From assembly GCA_903928275.1 (NCBI GenBank), contig CAIYQJ010000209.1, positions 1 to 19,351 of the forward strand: a DNA stretch of 19,351 bases, written 5' to 3'. The notes beneath the pieces were generated by a model that worked only from the letters and a program-made list of their open reading frames with translations, was not told where the DNA came from and ran no database searches. The stretch is from an uncultured Chloroflexota bacterium (GTDB taxonomy: Bacteria; Chloroflexota; Limnocylindria; Limnocylindrales; CSP1-4). A program made the position numbers and the translations under genes. Of the stretch, positions 1 through 7,526 are shown one piece after another (position 1 is the first letter of the stretch; each line of letters begins with the position of its first letter).

Positions 1-1
1 G

Positions 2-1177
2 ATCGGCTCCCGGCTGGACGAGGTGACGACGTTCGGGTACACGGTGCCGGCGCCGGCCACGCGCTGGGCGCACGTGGACCGTGCGCCCGTCGAGAGGATC
101 GCCGACGTCGGCCCGGACGTCTCGCTCGCGTCCGATGCGGACGCATTCCTGCGAGCGGCGATCCGCGCCATCGGCGGCGCGGTGCACGACAGGGCGGTGT
201 ACGACGCCAGGCGCGCGCGGAACGTCGCCGATCGGCAGGCGTTCCTCGCCGCTTCGGTCGTCGACGCGGAGCCGTGGGATGGACCGGGGGTCCACCCGGG
301 CCGCGTGATCTCGGCGCTGCAGGCGGTGTTGCCGCAGGGTGCAGTGATCGCGACCGACGCGGGCAACTTCGCGGGGTGGCTCGCGCGCGGCTTCCGGTTC
401 CGGCGGCCGGGGACCTTCCTCGGGCCCTCGTCCGGGGCGATGGGCTACGCGCTCCCCGCGGCGATCGCGGCGAGCCTTCATGCGTCGGACCGGCCCTCTG
501 TCGCGATCGCCGGCGACGGCGGGTTCGCGATGACGATGGCCGAGCTCGAGACCGCCGTCCGCTTCCGGCTGCCCGTCCTGGCGATCGTGTTCGACGACGA
601 GCGCTACGGGATGGTCCTCGAGCACCAGCTGCGCGGCGGGCACGTGCCCGTTGGATCCGCGCTGGGCCCGATCGACTTCGCGGCGGCCGCGCGCGCGCTC
701 GGCGCGCACGGCGTGACGGTGGAGCGGGATGCCGACCTGCCTGACGCCCTCGCCGAGGCACTGCGCATCGGCGGCCCCGCGGTCGTGCACCTGCGCCTGG
801 ATCCGCGCTGGCTCTCGGTCGACCGCCGGATGGAGCCGGCAATGGAGCCCGAGCCGGCGCCCGAGTCTGGGCCGGCGCTGGAGCCCACGGCGGAGGCGGA
901 ACCCGTGCTCGAGCCCGAGCCGCAGGCCCTCGTCGCCGAGGTGGAGCTCGTCGTCGTCTCCCAGGGCGATTGGGACGGCACCGTCGCCGAGGTCGAGCTC
1001 GTCGACGCGATCGTCGTGGAGATCGAGGACGCGACGCCGTCACCGGCCGAGCCCACCGACGAGGCCGCGATCACGGCGGAGGGCGCCGACACCACCGCGG
1101 ATGCGGCGGATCCGGCCGCGCCGGTCGAGGCCGGCGCCGTCGAGGCCACGTCCGAGGCGGACACCGCCGGGGCATGA
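2..1177 (+). CDS. Thiamine-diphosphate-dependent enzyme (acetolactate synthase-like), C-terminal part, 5' end outside the window
   Basis: The frame is open from base 2, so the gene begins upstream and only the last ~391 codons are visible. The first residues (IGSRLDEVTTFGY) look like the end of the central domain of the acetolactate synthase/benzoylformate decarboxylase family. The C-terminal TPP-binding domain follows: PSSGAMGYALPAAIAA, then GDGGFAMTMAELETA (GDG at 512-520), then FDDERYGMV where the family metal-binding motif usually has N-N or N-D. The catalytic fold ends near base 830. After it comes a ~115-residue Glu/Pro/Ala-rich tail in which AEVELV occurs twice, which is not part of the family. 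The stop overlaps the Mur ligase start by ATGA, implying co-transcription. The family decarboxylates or ligates 2-oxo acids; the substrate cannot be told without the N-terminus. Family confidence is high, exact function low. Confidence 0.85.
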   Translation: MGSRLDEVTTFGYTVPAPATRWAHVDRAPVERIADVGPDVSLASDADAFLRAAIRAIGGAVHDRAVYDARRARNVADRQAFLAASVVDAEPWDGPGVHPGRVISALQAVLPQGAVIATDAGNFAGWLARGFRFRRPGTFLGPSSGAMGYALPAAIAASLHASDRPSVAIAGDGGFAMTMAELETAVRFRLPVLAIVFDDERYGMVLEHQLRGGHVPVGSALGPIDFAAAARALGAHGVTVERDADLPDALAEALRIGGPAVVHLRLDPRWLSVDRRMEPAMEPEPAPESGPALEPTAEAEPVLEPEPQALVAEVELVVVSQGDWDGTVAEVELVDAIVVEIEDATPSPAEPTDEAAITAEGADTTADAADPAAPVEAGAVEATSEADTAGA

Positions 1178-2814
1178 CCCGGACCGCCGAGGAGGTCGCG
1201 CGCGGCCTCTCCGCTCCGCGAGCGGGGAGGCCGATCCCACCGGGCCAGCGCATCCACGTCCTGGGGATCGCGGGCGTGGCGGGCGCGAGCGCCGCCCTGC
1301 TCGCCCGTGCCGCGGGAGCGCGGGTGGACGGATGCGACGCGGACGGATCCAGTCCGTACACGCCGGAGCTCGATGCTGCGGGCATCCGCATCGCCGCGGG
1401 CCATGCCGTCGCCCACGTCGTACGCGATGACGGCTCGCAGGCGGTCGCGCTCTGCGCGGTGACGAAGGCGATCACCTCCGTCGCGCCCGATCTGCCGGAG
1501 CTCCACGCCGCACGCGAGGCCGGGGTCGAGCTCGTCTCGTGCCAGCAGCTGATCGCGGACGCGGCGGCGACGCGCGGGCTCCGGATGGTCGCGGCGGCCG
1601 GCACCCACGGCAAGTCCACGACGTCGGGCTGGCTCACGCACCTGCTGACCGAGGGCGGTCGCGACCCGTCGGCGTTCGTGGGGGCCCTCATGCCCGCCGC
1701 GCTCACCGGCGGCCTCGCCTCCACGGTGCGGCTCGGGGGCGGCCCGGACTTCGTCGTCGAGGCCGACGAGTACGCCGGGAACTTCGACCCGTACCGCCCG
1801 GCGATCGGCGTGCTCCTCAACGCCGACTGGGACCATCCGGACGTCTTCGCCGATCGCGACGCCGTCGTCGCGACATTCGACCGTTGGATCCGGCATTTCG
1901 ACGGGGGAGCGGGAGCGCCGGTCGTCGCGGTGAACGTCGGCGATCCGGGGGCCGCCGAGGTCGCGCGCGGGCTCGCGGACTGGCCAGGCCTGCTCGCGGG
2001 GTTCGAGGTCCTCGACGCGTCGGTGCCACCTGCCGGCCGGCACGGCGAGCAGGGCCTCCACGAGCCGGACCCCGCCGCGGCGCTGGAGCGTATCCGCCGC
2101 GCGTACGCGACGTCCCTCGGCCCGGCGGACGCGCTCGTCGCCACGCTCGAGATCGACGCGACCGGGCTCTCGCATCTCACGCTCCACGGCCTGCCGCCGG
2201 GCCCCGGACCGCACACCGCGAAGCTCGCGCTCGTCGGCCGGCACTACGCCGACGATGCCCTCGGGGCGGCCGCGGGCGCCCTCGCGGCGGGCGTCGCCCC
2301 CGATGTCATCGTGCGCGGCCTCGAGAGCTTCCCCGGCGTGGGCCGCCGGTTCGAGCTGAAGGGGGCCGTCGCGGGCGTCGTCGTCCTTGACGACTACGGC
2401 CACCACCCCACGGCGATCGCGGCGACGCTCGACGCGGTCCGCCTGCGGTATCCCGGGCGCCGCGTGTGGGCCGTCTACGAGCCCCTCACGTACCACCGGA
2501 CCGCCGCGATGCTCGAGCAGTTCGCCGCCGTCCTCGCGGCGGGGGCCGACCGCGTCGCCATCGCGGAGATCTTCGCCGGACGCGATCCGGACACGACGAT
2601 CACCTCGGCCGTCGCACTCGCCGAGGCCGTGAACCGGCGGTCGGGCGCCCCGGCGATCGCGCCCGGGACGGTGGAGGAGACGGCGGAGGCCGTCGCCGCC
2701 GACCTCCTCCCCGGCGACGTGGTCCTCGTCATGGGCGGCGGTCGGTCGTACGTGATCGCGGATCGCCTGGTGGCGCAGCTGTCCGGTCGAGATCCCGACG
2801 CACCGGCCGGGTAG
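1174..2814 (+). CDS. murC: Mur ligase family protein (MurC/Mpl-like UDP-N-acetylmuramate ligase)
   Basis: A 546-residue ATP-dependent Mur ligase of the peptidoglycan pathway. MurC adds L-Ala to UDP-MurNAc; Mpl re-adds a tripeptide. An N-terminal Rossmann segment (HVLGIAGVAGASAALLARAA) precedes the P-loop GTHGKSTT (residues 143-150, Lys147). The metal/substrate segment EADEY (196-200) and LLNADWDHPDVF follow, then the C-terminal DDYGHHPTAIAATLDAVR and YEPLTYHRTAAMLEQF, equivalent to the MurC DDYAHHP and FQPHRYTR motifs. EADEY and DHPD-x-F lean towards Mpl, while the GTHGK and DYGHHP context suits either. It is longer than usual (about 450-490). I chose ATG 1174 because it overlaps the upstream stop; a longer in-frame extension to 970 runs through the upstream gene. 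Cytoplasmic. The fold is certain, the MurC/Mpl choice moderate. Confidence 0.8.
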   Translation: MTRTAEEVARGLSAPRAGRPIPPGQRIHVLGIAGVAGASAALLARAAGARVDGCDADGSSPYTPELDAAGIRIAAGHAVAHVVRDDGSQAVALCAVTKAITSVAPDLPELHAAREAGVELVSCQQLIADAAATRGLRMVAAAGTHGKSTTSGWLTHLLTEGGRDPSAFVGALMPAALTGGLASTVRLGGGPDFVVEADEYAGNFDPYRPAIGVLLNADWDHPDVFADRDAVVATFDRWIRHFDGGAGAPVVAVNVGDPGAAEVARGLADWPGLLAGFEVLDASVPPAGRHGEQGLHEPDPAAALERIRRAYATSLGPADALVATLEIDATGLSHLTLHGLPPGPGPHTAKLALVGRHYADDALGAAAGALAAGVAPDVIVRGLESFPGVGRRFELKGAVAGVVVLDDYGHHPTAIAATLDAVRLRYPGRRVWAVYEPLTYHRTAAMLEQFAAVLAAGADRVAIAEIFAGRDPDTTITSAVALAEAVNRRSGAPAIAPGTVEETAEAVAADLLPGDVVLVMGGGRSYVIADRLVAQLSGRDPDAPAG

Positions 2815-2830
2815 GCGCGGGGGGCCGCGC
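2815..2830. terminator. GC-rich hairpin between convergent genes
   Basis: GCGCGG-GGGG-CCGCGC forms a 6-bp stem starting immediately after the Mur ligase stop and 20 bp before the stop of the convergent permease. There is no T-run, so it is only a possible transcription end. Confidence 0.3.
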
Positions 2831-2850
2831 GACGGCCATGCCGGCCACCG

Positions 2851-4206
2851 TCAGGGACCAGCGTCGTCCGCCGTCGAGGACGCCACCTGCCCACGTCGGC
2901 CACCACGTCCGTCCGAGCGTGCGATGTAGACCGCCTCGACGGCGAAGCTCCCCACGAGGGCCGCGAGCAGCGTGGCCCACGTGCCGACGGAGCCGCTTCC
3001 GATCGCATCCGCGAGCAGCGCGACGAACAGGACGACGTTGATGACGACAGCGGCGATGAGCGGCCAGGCGTGGGCCCCGGTCCGGGCGCGGATGCGGAGG
3101 TGGCCTGCACTGACCCCGGCGTAGAGCACGAGGAACGCGAGGCTCGTCATCTGGCCCACGGCGCTCAGCGGGAACAGCAGGACGAGAAGCGCGACGACCG
3201 CCGCGGAGAGCACGAGCGCCACGCTGCCGCTGCGCCCGACGGTCCTCGCGAGGGCGCTCGAGAGCTCGCCGTGCCGTGCCTCGAAGTACCCGATGTTCGA
3301 CGCCGCGAACAGGGTCGCGTTGACGGCCGAGGCGGTCGCGAGGAGCGCGGCTACCGCGATCACGACGAAGCCGATGCGTCCTGCCACCACCTGGCCGGCG
3401 TCGGCGAGCACGTGGCCGTTGTCGGCCACGATCGTCGGCATGGGCAGGAGGGACACGGCGAGCGCGCTGATGGTCACGTAGAGCACGGTCACGATCCCGA
3501 GCGCGAGGAACATGGCCCGCGGCACCTCGCGGCCCGGCCGGGCCATCCGGTCGGACGCGTTGGCCACCACCCCGAAGCCCTGGTAGCTGACGTAGAGGAC
3601 CGCCGCGCCGGTGACGATCCCCAGGAAGCCGCGGCCGCCGCCGTCCGTGAGGCGTGACGGATCCGCATGCGACAGCCCGAGGACGACGAATCCGACGAGG
3701 ATGACGACCTCGACGGCCACGATGACCGTCTCGGCCCGGCCGACCAGCCGGGACCCGAAGAGGTTGACGACGAGGAACACGAGGACGACGCCCACGCCGA
3801 ACGCGCCCGCCGTCCAGGACGGCAGCGCGTCTCCGACGAGGGCCTGCGCATACGCAGCGAACCCGGCGGCATACAGGGATGCGGCGATGAGGTACGCGAG
3901 GAACTGGAAGACGTTGAGCCCTCCGGACGCCAGGCCGGGCCCGTATTCCTCGACGATGAAGCGGGCGGCGCCTCCGCGACTCGGGAAGGTGGACCCGAGT
4001 CGAGCGTAGGAGTAGGCGGGGAAGGCGGCTGCGAGCGCGGCGACGGCGAACGCCACAGGCAGGTACGAGCCGGTGGCGGGAGCAGCGAGTCCCAGCATCG
4101 TGTACGGCGCGGCTCCCATCATCCCGCCGATGCCGAGCGCGGTCGCGGCGACCAGCCCGACGCGGGCCACCGAGGGGCCGCTCGACCCTGGTCTTCGCGA
4201 GATCAC
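2851..4206 (-). CDS. APC-superfamily amino-acid permease
   Basis: A 451-residue polytopic membrane protein. The first helix carries the glycine-rich APC unwound-helix motif (LGIGGMMGAAPYTMLG), followed by a second helix and the loop AYSYARLGSTFPSRGGAARF, the APC family signature region of substrate-binding helix 1 and the 2-3 loop. About 12 hydrophobic segments can be counted (for example VILVGFVVLGL, IGFVVIAVAALLATASAVNA, VALVLSAAVVALLVLLFPL, VINVVLFVALLAD). Length fits the family (420-500). It probably takes up or exchanges amino acids or amines by cation symport; the substrate is not readable. The start is GTG at 4206 with no clear ribosome binding site. It is convergent with the Mur ligase and stands alone on its strand. 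Family confidence is high. Confidence 0.88.
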   Translation of the reverse strand: MISRRPGSSGPSVARVGLVAATALGIGGMMGAAPYTMLGLAAPATGSYLPVAFAVAALAAAFPAYSYARLGSTFPSRGGAARFIVEEYGPGLASGGLNVFQFLAYLIAASLYAAGFAAYAQALVGDALPSWTAGAFGVGVVLVFLVVNLFGSRLVGRAETVIVAVEVVILVGFVVLGLSHADPSRLTDGGGRGFLGIVTGAAVLYVSYQGFGVVANASDRMARPGREVPRAMFLALGIVTVLYVTISALAVSLLPMPTIVADNGHVLADAGQVVAGRIGFVVIAVAALLATASAVNATLFAASNIGYFEARHGELSSALARTVGRSGSVALVLSAAVVALLVLLFPLSAVGQMTSLAFLVLYAGVSAGHLRIRARTGAHAWPLIAAVVINVVLFVALLADAIGSGSVGTWATLLAALVGSFAVEAVYIARSDGRGGRRGQVASSTADDAGP

Positions 4207-4271
4207 CGGGCGAGGGCAGCTGGGTCGGGCGACACCCGCATCGGGTCGGAACGGACGCGCCGGCGCCGACC

Positions 4272-4299
4272 ACTATGCGGATATGGGAGGTCCTGTGAA
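4272..4299 (-). promoter_or_regulatory. Candidate sigma70-type promoter for the permease
   Basis: On the minus strand TTCACA (4299-4294) is followed after 16 bp by CATAGT (4277-4272), giving 5/6 and 4/6 matches to the -35 and -10 boxes. It would start transcription about 60 bp before the GTG at 4206. Seen by eye only. Confidence 0.3.
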
Positions 4300-4409
4300 G
4301 ACATGCCGCCCTTGCTGTCGCTGGCGGGGAGGGGGACACGCATGCCCGGAGGATAGCGCGCGGCGTCGCCGTGGGTGACGTCCGCCGCCGGCTGCGGCAC
4401 CATGCGCAC

Positions 4410-5129
4410 ATGACGAACTACGCGCTCCACGTCGAGTCCGGGCCGAAGCACCGCAAGACGATGGTCCACGTGCCGGAGCTCCTCGGCTGCGTGGCCGTGG
4501 GGCCGACGACCGAGGACGCGATCGAGGCGACGCCCGACGCCATCCGGGCATACCTGCGCTTCCTGGGTCGCAACGGCGAGTCGGTGGATCCGGGCGCGCC
4601 GATCGAGACTCGCGTCGTGGAGCACATCACGGAAGGGGACTGGCTCGGCAACGGGTCGCCGTACATCGTCCTCGCGACCGATCTCGTGCCCCTCGCGGAT
4701 GCCGAGGTTGCCGAGGCGATGCGGCGCTTCGCGTGGATGCGCGACGACCTGGCCGCCTGGACCGCAGGGCTGACGGACGCGGATCTCGACGCCGTGCCGG
4801 CGGCCGGCGGGCGGTCGGCGCGGGCGATCCTCCTGCACGTCGTGACCGTGCCCGGCGCCTACCTGTCGCCCGTCGTCGGCGGCGCCCCCGGCTTCTCGGC
4901 AGTGCAGGCGGCCGCCGAGCGCGGGACCGTGGCGTTGCCGGACGCGCTGCGTCGGGTGGTCACGATGGTCGACGCGATCGTCAGCCGGTCGACGCCGGAG
5001 CAGCGCGCGGCGGTCATCGAGCGACCGAAGGACGTGCGGACGTTCGCGAAGGCCGTCCGGCGCATCCTCGAGCACGACTGGGAGCACCGGGTCGAGCTGT
5101 CCCGGCGAGCGGGTGGCCCCGCCATCTGA
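4410..5129 (+). CDS. HicB-like domain fused to a DinB-like four-helix domain
   Basis: 239 residues from ATG 4410. Residues 1-85 look like a HicB-type partial RNase H-like fold: YALHVESGPKHRKTMVHVPE, then GCVAVGPTTEDAIEATPDAI, the usual strand-strand-helix pattern of proteins related to HicB antitoxins. Residues ~95-235 look like a DinB/YfiT-type helical bundle with the expected metal-binding histidines: one in AILLHVVTV and two in LEHDWEHRVEL (H-x3-H). DinB-family proteins include metal-dependent thiol transferases, but no substrate is evident. No HicA toxin gene lies beside it, so a toxin-antitoxin role is unlikely. The upstream ribosome binding site is weak. An in-frame GTG-type start at 4371 would add 13 unlikely Arg/His-rich residues. 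Domain calls are by motif only. Confidence 0.72.
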   Translation: MTNYALHVESGPKHRKTMVHVPELLGCVAVGPTTEDAIEATPDAIRAYLRFLGRNGESVDPGAPIETRVVEHITEGDWLGNGSPYIVLATDLVPLADAEVAEAMRRFAWMRDDLAAWTAGLTDADLDAVPAAGGRSARAILLHVVTVPGAYLSPVVGGAPGFSAVQAAAERGTVALPDALRRVVTMVDAIVSRSTPEQRAAVIERPKDVRTFAKAVRRILEHDWEHRVELSRRAGGPAI

Positions 5130-5140
5130 CGTGCTGGCGC

Positions 5141-5157
5141 CGACTCGGGCGGAGTCG
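5141..5157 (+). terminator. Hairpin after the HicB/DinB gene
   Basis: CGACTC-GGGCG-GAGTCG gives a 6-bp stem 12 bp after the stop. A second hairpin, CCCGCCG...CGGCGGG, lies at 5217-5237 in the same 179-bp gap. Neither has a T-run, so the terminator role is tentative. Confidence 0.3.
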
Positions 5158-5308
5158 CGGAAGTGTTCACACGCACCATCTCGACGTACGGCGTCCGACG
5201 CGTCATCATGCGCGGACCCGCCGCCGCTGACGGCGGGCCAGCGTCCCACCTCGCCGGTCGCCGCACGGTCCGCGGCTCCTCGGCGCCTCTACACGGAAGG
5301 AGCTCACG

Positions 5309-5626
5309 ATGGCCAAGTACCTGCTCGCGTTCCACGGCGGCAGCATGCCCGAGGACCCGGACGAGAACGCCCGCGCCATGGATGCGTGGGTAGTCTGGTA
5401 CACGTCGCTTGGCGCCGGCCTGCTCGACCCGGGCAATCCGATCGGCCAGGCTGCGTACGTGGGCCCGGACGGCACGGTGTCGGCCGGCGGCGGCGCGAAT
5501 CCCGTCTCCGGGTACACCCTCATCGAGGCGGAGAGCCTCGATGCCGCCGTCGCGGCGGCCCAGCGGAACCCGCTCCTCGCCGGGGGCGGCTCGATCGAGG
5601 TCGCCGAGACCTTCTCGATGGGGTGA
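5309..5626 (+). CDS. YCII-related domain protein
   Basis: 105 residues with a strong ribosome binding site GGAAGGAG (5295-5302) six bases before ATG 5309. The sequence has the YCII/DGPF ferredoxin-like fold: MAKYLLAFHGG at the start, a middle strand GPDGTVSAGGGANPVSGYTL, then EAESLDAAVAAAQRNPLLAGGGSIEVAETF. These small proteins form dimeric barrels; relatives are lyase-like or fused to sigma factors, but the role of most is unknown. No sigma-factor gene, the frequent partner of the DGPF subgroup, is adjacent. The gene ends 94 bp before the stop of a convergent methyltransferase gene. Family confidence is good; function unknown. Confidence 0.82.
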   Translation: MAKYLLAFHGGSMPEDPDENARAMDAWVVWYTSLGAGLLDPGNPIGQAAYVGPDGTVSAGGGANPVSGYTLIEAESLDAAVAAAQRNPLLAGGGSIEVAETFSMG

Positions 5627-5720
5627 CCCCAGGGCGTCGCTTCGCCGACCGGGGGAGCCTCCGTCGCAGCCATGCGTGGGCGGGACGGGGTTCCTCCGCG
5701 CCTGCGAACGGACGAGATGG

Positions 5721-6377
5721 CTACGTCGCCCGCAGCTGGAAGACGTGGCCTCGCTTGAGCGCGAGGTCCTCGAGCTCGGTCGTCGTGCGGACCTCGTACG
5801 AGGCGAGCTCGACCAGCTCGTCGGTCGGCAGGTAGCGGCGGCCGGGATCGCCCACGAGGACATCGATCCCGCGGTCCCGCGCCCGGAGCAGCCACGGCAG
5901 GACGCGTTCCGCGAGGCGGGCCTCGTACCAGCAGTCGCCGGCGAGGATCACGTCGACGTCGGGCGGCTCCTCGTCCGGCAGGACGTCCCGGCGGACGACC
6001 GACACCCGGCAGCCGTTGGCCCGCGCGTTGAGGCCCATCGCCGCGGCCGCGAGGACATCGATGTCCGCTCCCGCGGCCCCGGCGGCTCCGGCGTGCATCG
6101 CCGCGATCGCGCACAGGCCCGAGCCGGACGCCAGGTCGAACACGCGCCGGCCGGCGACGACCTCCGGGTGCTCCTGCAGGTATCGGCCGATCGCGAGGCC
6201 GCCCGCCCACGCGAAGGCCCAGTAGGGGAGGGCCGCGTCCTCATCGCCCGTCTCGACCTGGATGGCGCGCCAGAGCGGCAGCACCTCGTCCGCCATGTGC
6301 AGCCGGACCGATTCGAGGCCCGGCACCGGGCGGAGGCGCGTGTGGCGGAGGACGAACGCGCGGGGCGAGGCGGCCAT
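5721..6377 (-). CDS. EtfB-type protein-lysine N-methyltransferase family (class I SAM methyltransferase)
   Basis: 218 residues, ATG at 6377. The SAM-binding motif I is VFDLASGSGLCAIAAMHAGA, and the acidic motif II lies near GADIDVLAAAAMGLNA. Motif DVILAGDCWYE and the late VLVGDPGRRYLP are typical of bacterial relatives of the electron-transfer-flavoprotein-beta lysine methyltransferase (EtfBKMT), annotated also as nicotinamide N-methyltransferase-like or PrmA-like. LPYWAFAWAGGLAIGRYL before motif I is also a hallmark. In this family the enzyme methylates lysines near the flavin-docking loop of EtfB. No etfAB gene is in the window, so the substrate is inferred from family only. It lies 61 bp downstream of the phosphatase gene on the same strand and is probably co-transcribed. 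Confidence 0.8.
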   Translation of the reverse strand: MAASPRAFVLRHTRLRPVPGLESVRLHMADEVLPLWRAIQVETGDEDAALPYWAFAWAGGLAIGRYLQEHPEVVAGRRVFDLASGSGLCAIAAMHAGAAGAAGADIDVLAAAAMGLNARANGCRVSVVRRDVLPDEEPPDVDVILAGDCWYEARLAERVLPWLLRARDRGIDVLVGDPGRRYLPTDELVELASYEVRTTTELEDLALKRGHVFQLRAT

Positions 6378-6438
6378 CGGCGAACTCTACGGCTCCCGCG
6401 TCGGTCTCGGCCGACGTGGCCGTCGCGGCGCGACGAGG

Positions 6439-7161
6439 TCAGGCTTCCATGGGCTCGGTGAGGCGCTCGACGAGCGCCTCGAGCTCCGGGCCCGTGAGTC
6501 CCTGGCGCCGGAGCAGGCGCCGCGCGCCGCCGTGGACGGCGTCGAGGTGCTCGAGGGCCGCATCCATGAACTCCGGCGGGCTGTCGACGACCAGGCTCCC
6601 GTGGCGCCAGTCGTCGGGCTCCACGTGCGCGACCGGGGAGGCGAAGTACCGCGCCGAGAGAGCGTAGTCGTCCACGACGACATCCCGGGGAACGCCGCAC
6701 AGGTCGAGCAGGAGCGCGATCGTCACGCCCGTGCGGTCCTTGCCGGCGGCGCAGCCGATGACCACGGGCAGGCCGTCCGACGCGCCGAGCGCGCGGACCA
6801 CCTGCGCGAGCTGCGGGGCGCGCGCGTCGAGCACGTGTCGATACATCCCGGCGAGCCCGGCGTGCGGCGTGGGATCGTCCGCCAGGAGCGGGATGCTCGT
6901 GTAGCGGACGGCCTTCGAGCGTCGGAACGCGTTCGGCGCCCTGACGAGCTCCTCTGGCCAACGCAGGTCGATGACGTGGCGGAGACCGAGGTCGACGAGA
7001 ACATCGACCGTCCGGGCGGGAAGCCGCGTCAGCTCGTCCGACCGCAGGAGCGTCCGCCAGCGCATCCTGCGGCCGTCGTGCGCCGGGTAGCCACCGACGT
7101 CGCGGACGTTGCGCGTTCCGTCGAGGGGGAGATGGCGGTCCGGTCCCGCATGCTTGCTCAT
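6439..7161 (-). CDS. Tyrosine phosphatase family protein (Y_phosphatase3 type)
   Basis: 240 residues from ATG 7161; a TTG at 7170 is in frame but gives no better ribosome binding site. The N-terminal LDGTRNVRDVGGYPAHDG followed by RTLLRSDELTRL is the signature start of bacterial tyrosine/serine phosphatases related to MptpB. The catalytic loop is VVIGCAAGKDRTGVTIALLL with Cys137 and Arg143 (C-x5-R), preceded by Gly instead of the usual His. The family removes phosphate from phosphoproteins or phosphoinositides in the cytoplasm or as secreted effectors. No signal peptide is visible. It is divergent from the lnt gene and upstream of the methyltransferase on one strand. Family is clear; substrate unknown. 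Confidence 0.87.
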   Translation of the reverse strand: MSKHAGPDRHLPLDGTRNVRDVGGYPAHDGRRMRWRTLLRSDELTRLPARTVDVLVDLGLRHVIDLRWPEELVRAPNAFRRSKAVRYTSIPLLADDPTPHAGLAGMYRHVLDARAPQLAQVVRALGASDGLPVVIGCAAGKDRTGVTIALLLDLCGVPRDVVVDDYALSARYFASPVAHVEPDDWRHGSLVVDSPPEFMDAALEHLDAVHGGARRLLRRQGLTGPELEALVERLTEPMEA

Positions 7162-7201
7162 CACCGCCAAGGGTATCGCGCATCACGGCCCCGGCCGCGC
7201 G

Positions 7202-7216
7202 CGGGGTTCACCCCCG
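7202..7216. other. Small GC hairpin in the 361-bp divergent intergenic region
   Basis: CGGGG-TTCAC-CCCCG is a 5-bp stem in the spacer between the phosphatase start (7161) and the lnt start (7523). The rest of this spacer holds a possible -10 box TATGAT at 7364-7369 without a good -35 box, and the mini-ORF described separately. Nothing else is supported here. Confidence 0.25.
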
Positions 7217-7364
7217 ACCCCCCGTTGGCCGGGGACCGGGCCGCCCGGGATCCGGCGCGCATGCCCGACCGGATCGAGGGCTCCGCCGCGGACTCGCGCG
7301 GGAGAGCGAGGGTGCGGCGTCCCGAGTCCCGATGACGGGCGATCGGACGCCTGCGACCCGCCCT

Positions 7365-7526
7365 ATGATGGCCCCGGGCCCCCGGAGCTCCTCGGCGGGG
7401 CAGGGCAGGGGAGATCCATCGCGCGAGCGTTCCACCGAGCGCCTGGGCCTGTCCCAGGACGGGGTGTTCGCGATCGCGATCGCGCTCGTCGTCATCGAGT
7501 GGGTCGTGCTGCGGGGAGATCGATGA
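7365..7526 (+). CDS. Short ORF with a TMEM175 (DUF1211)-like first helix, coupled to lnt
   Basis: About 53 residues if started at ATG 7365 (further ATGs at 7332 and 7368). The first half is Ser/Arg/Gly-rich and unremarkable. The second half, ERLGLSQDGVFAIAIALVVI, closely resembles helix 1 of TMEM175-family potassium channels, whose hallmark is FSDGVFAIAITLLVL. Here the FSD is replaced by SQD and the protein stops after one helix (EWVVLRGDR). The stop overlaps the lnt ATG (ATGA), suggesting translational coupling. It may be a one-helix small membrane protein or the remnant of a TMEM175 gene. A TATGAT that could be a -10 box overlaps the proposed start, which weakens the case for that start codon. 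Confidence 0.4.
   Translation: MMAPGPRSSSAGQGRGDPSRERSTERLGLSQDGVFAIAIALVVIEWVVLRGDR

Noticed and set aside
970..1173. N-terminal extension of the Mur ligase to 970
   Set aside because: It would overlap 200 bp of the upstream gene and encodes Arg/Gly-rich sequence; ATG 1174 with an ATGA overlap is the natural start.
604..2496. A 630-codon open frame on the minus strand
   Set aside because: It is antisense to the TPP enzyme and Mur ligase, whose motifs are clear; the product is low-complexity.
4410..4664. HicAB toxin-antitoxin system
   Set aside because: The HicB-like fold is the N-terminus of a larger protein and no short HicA-type gene lies on either side.
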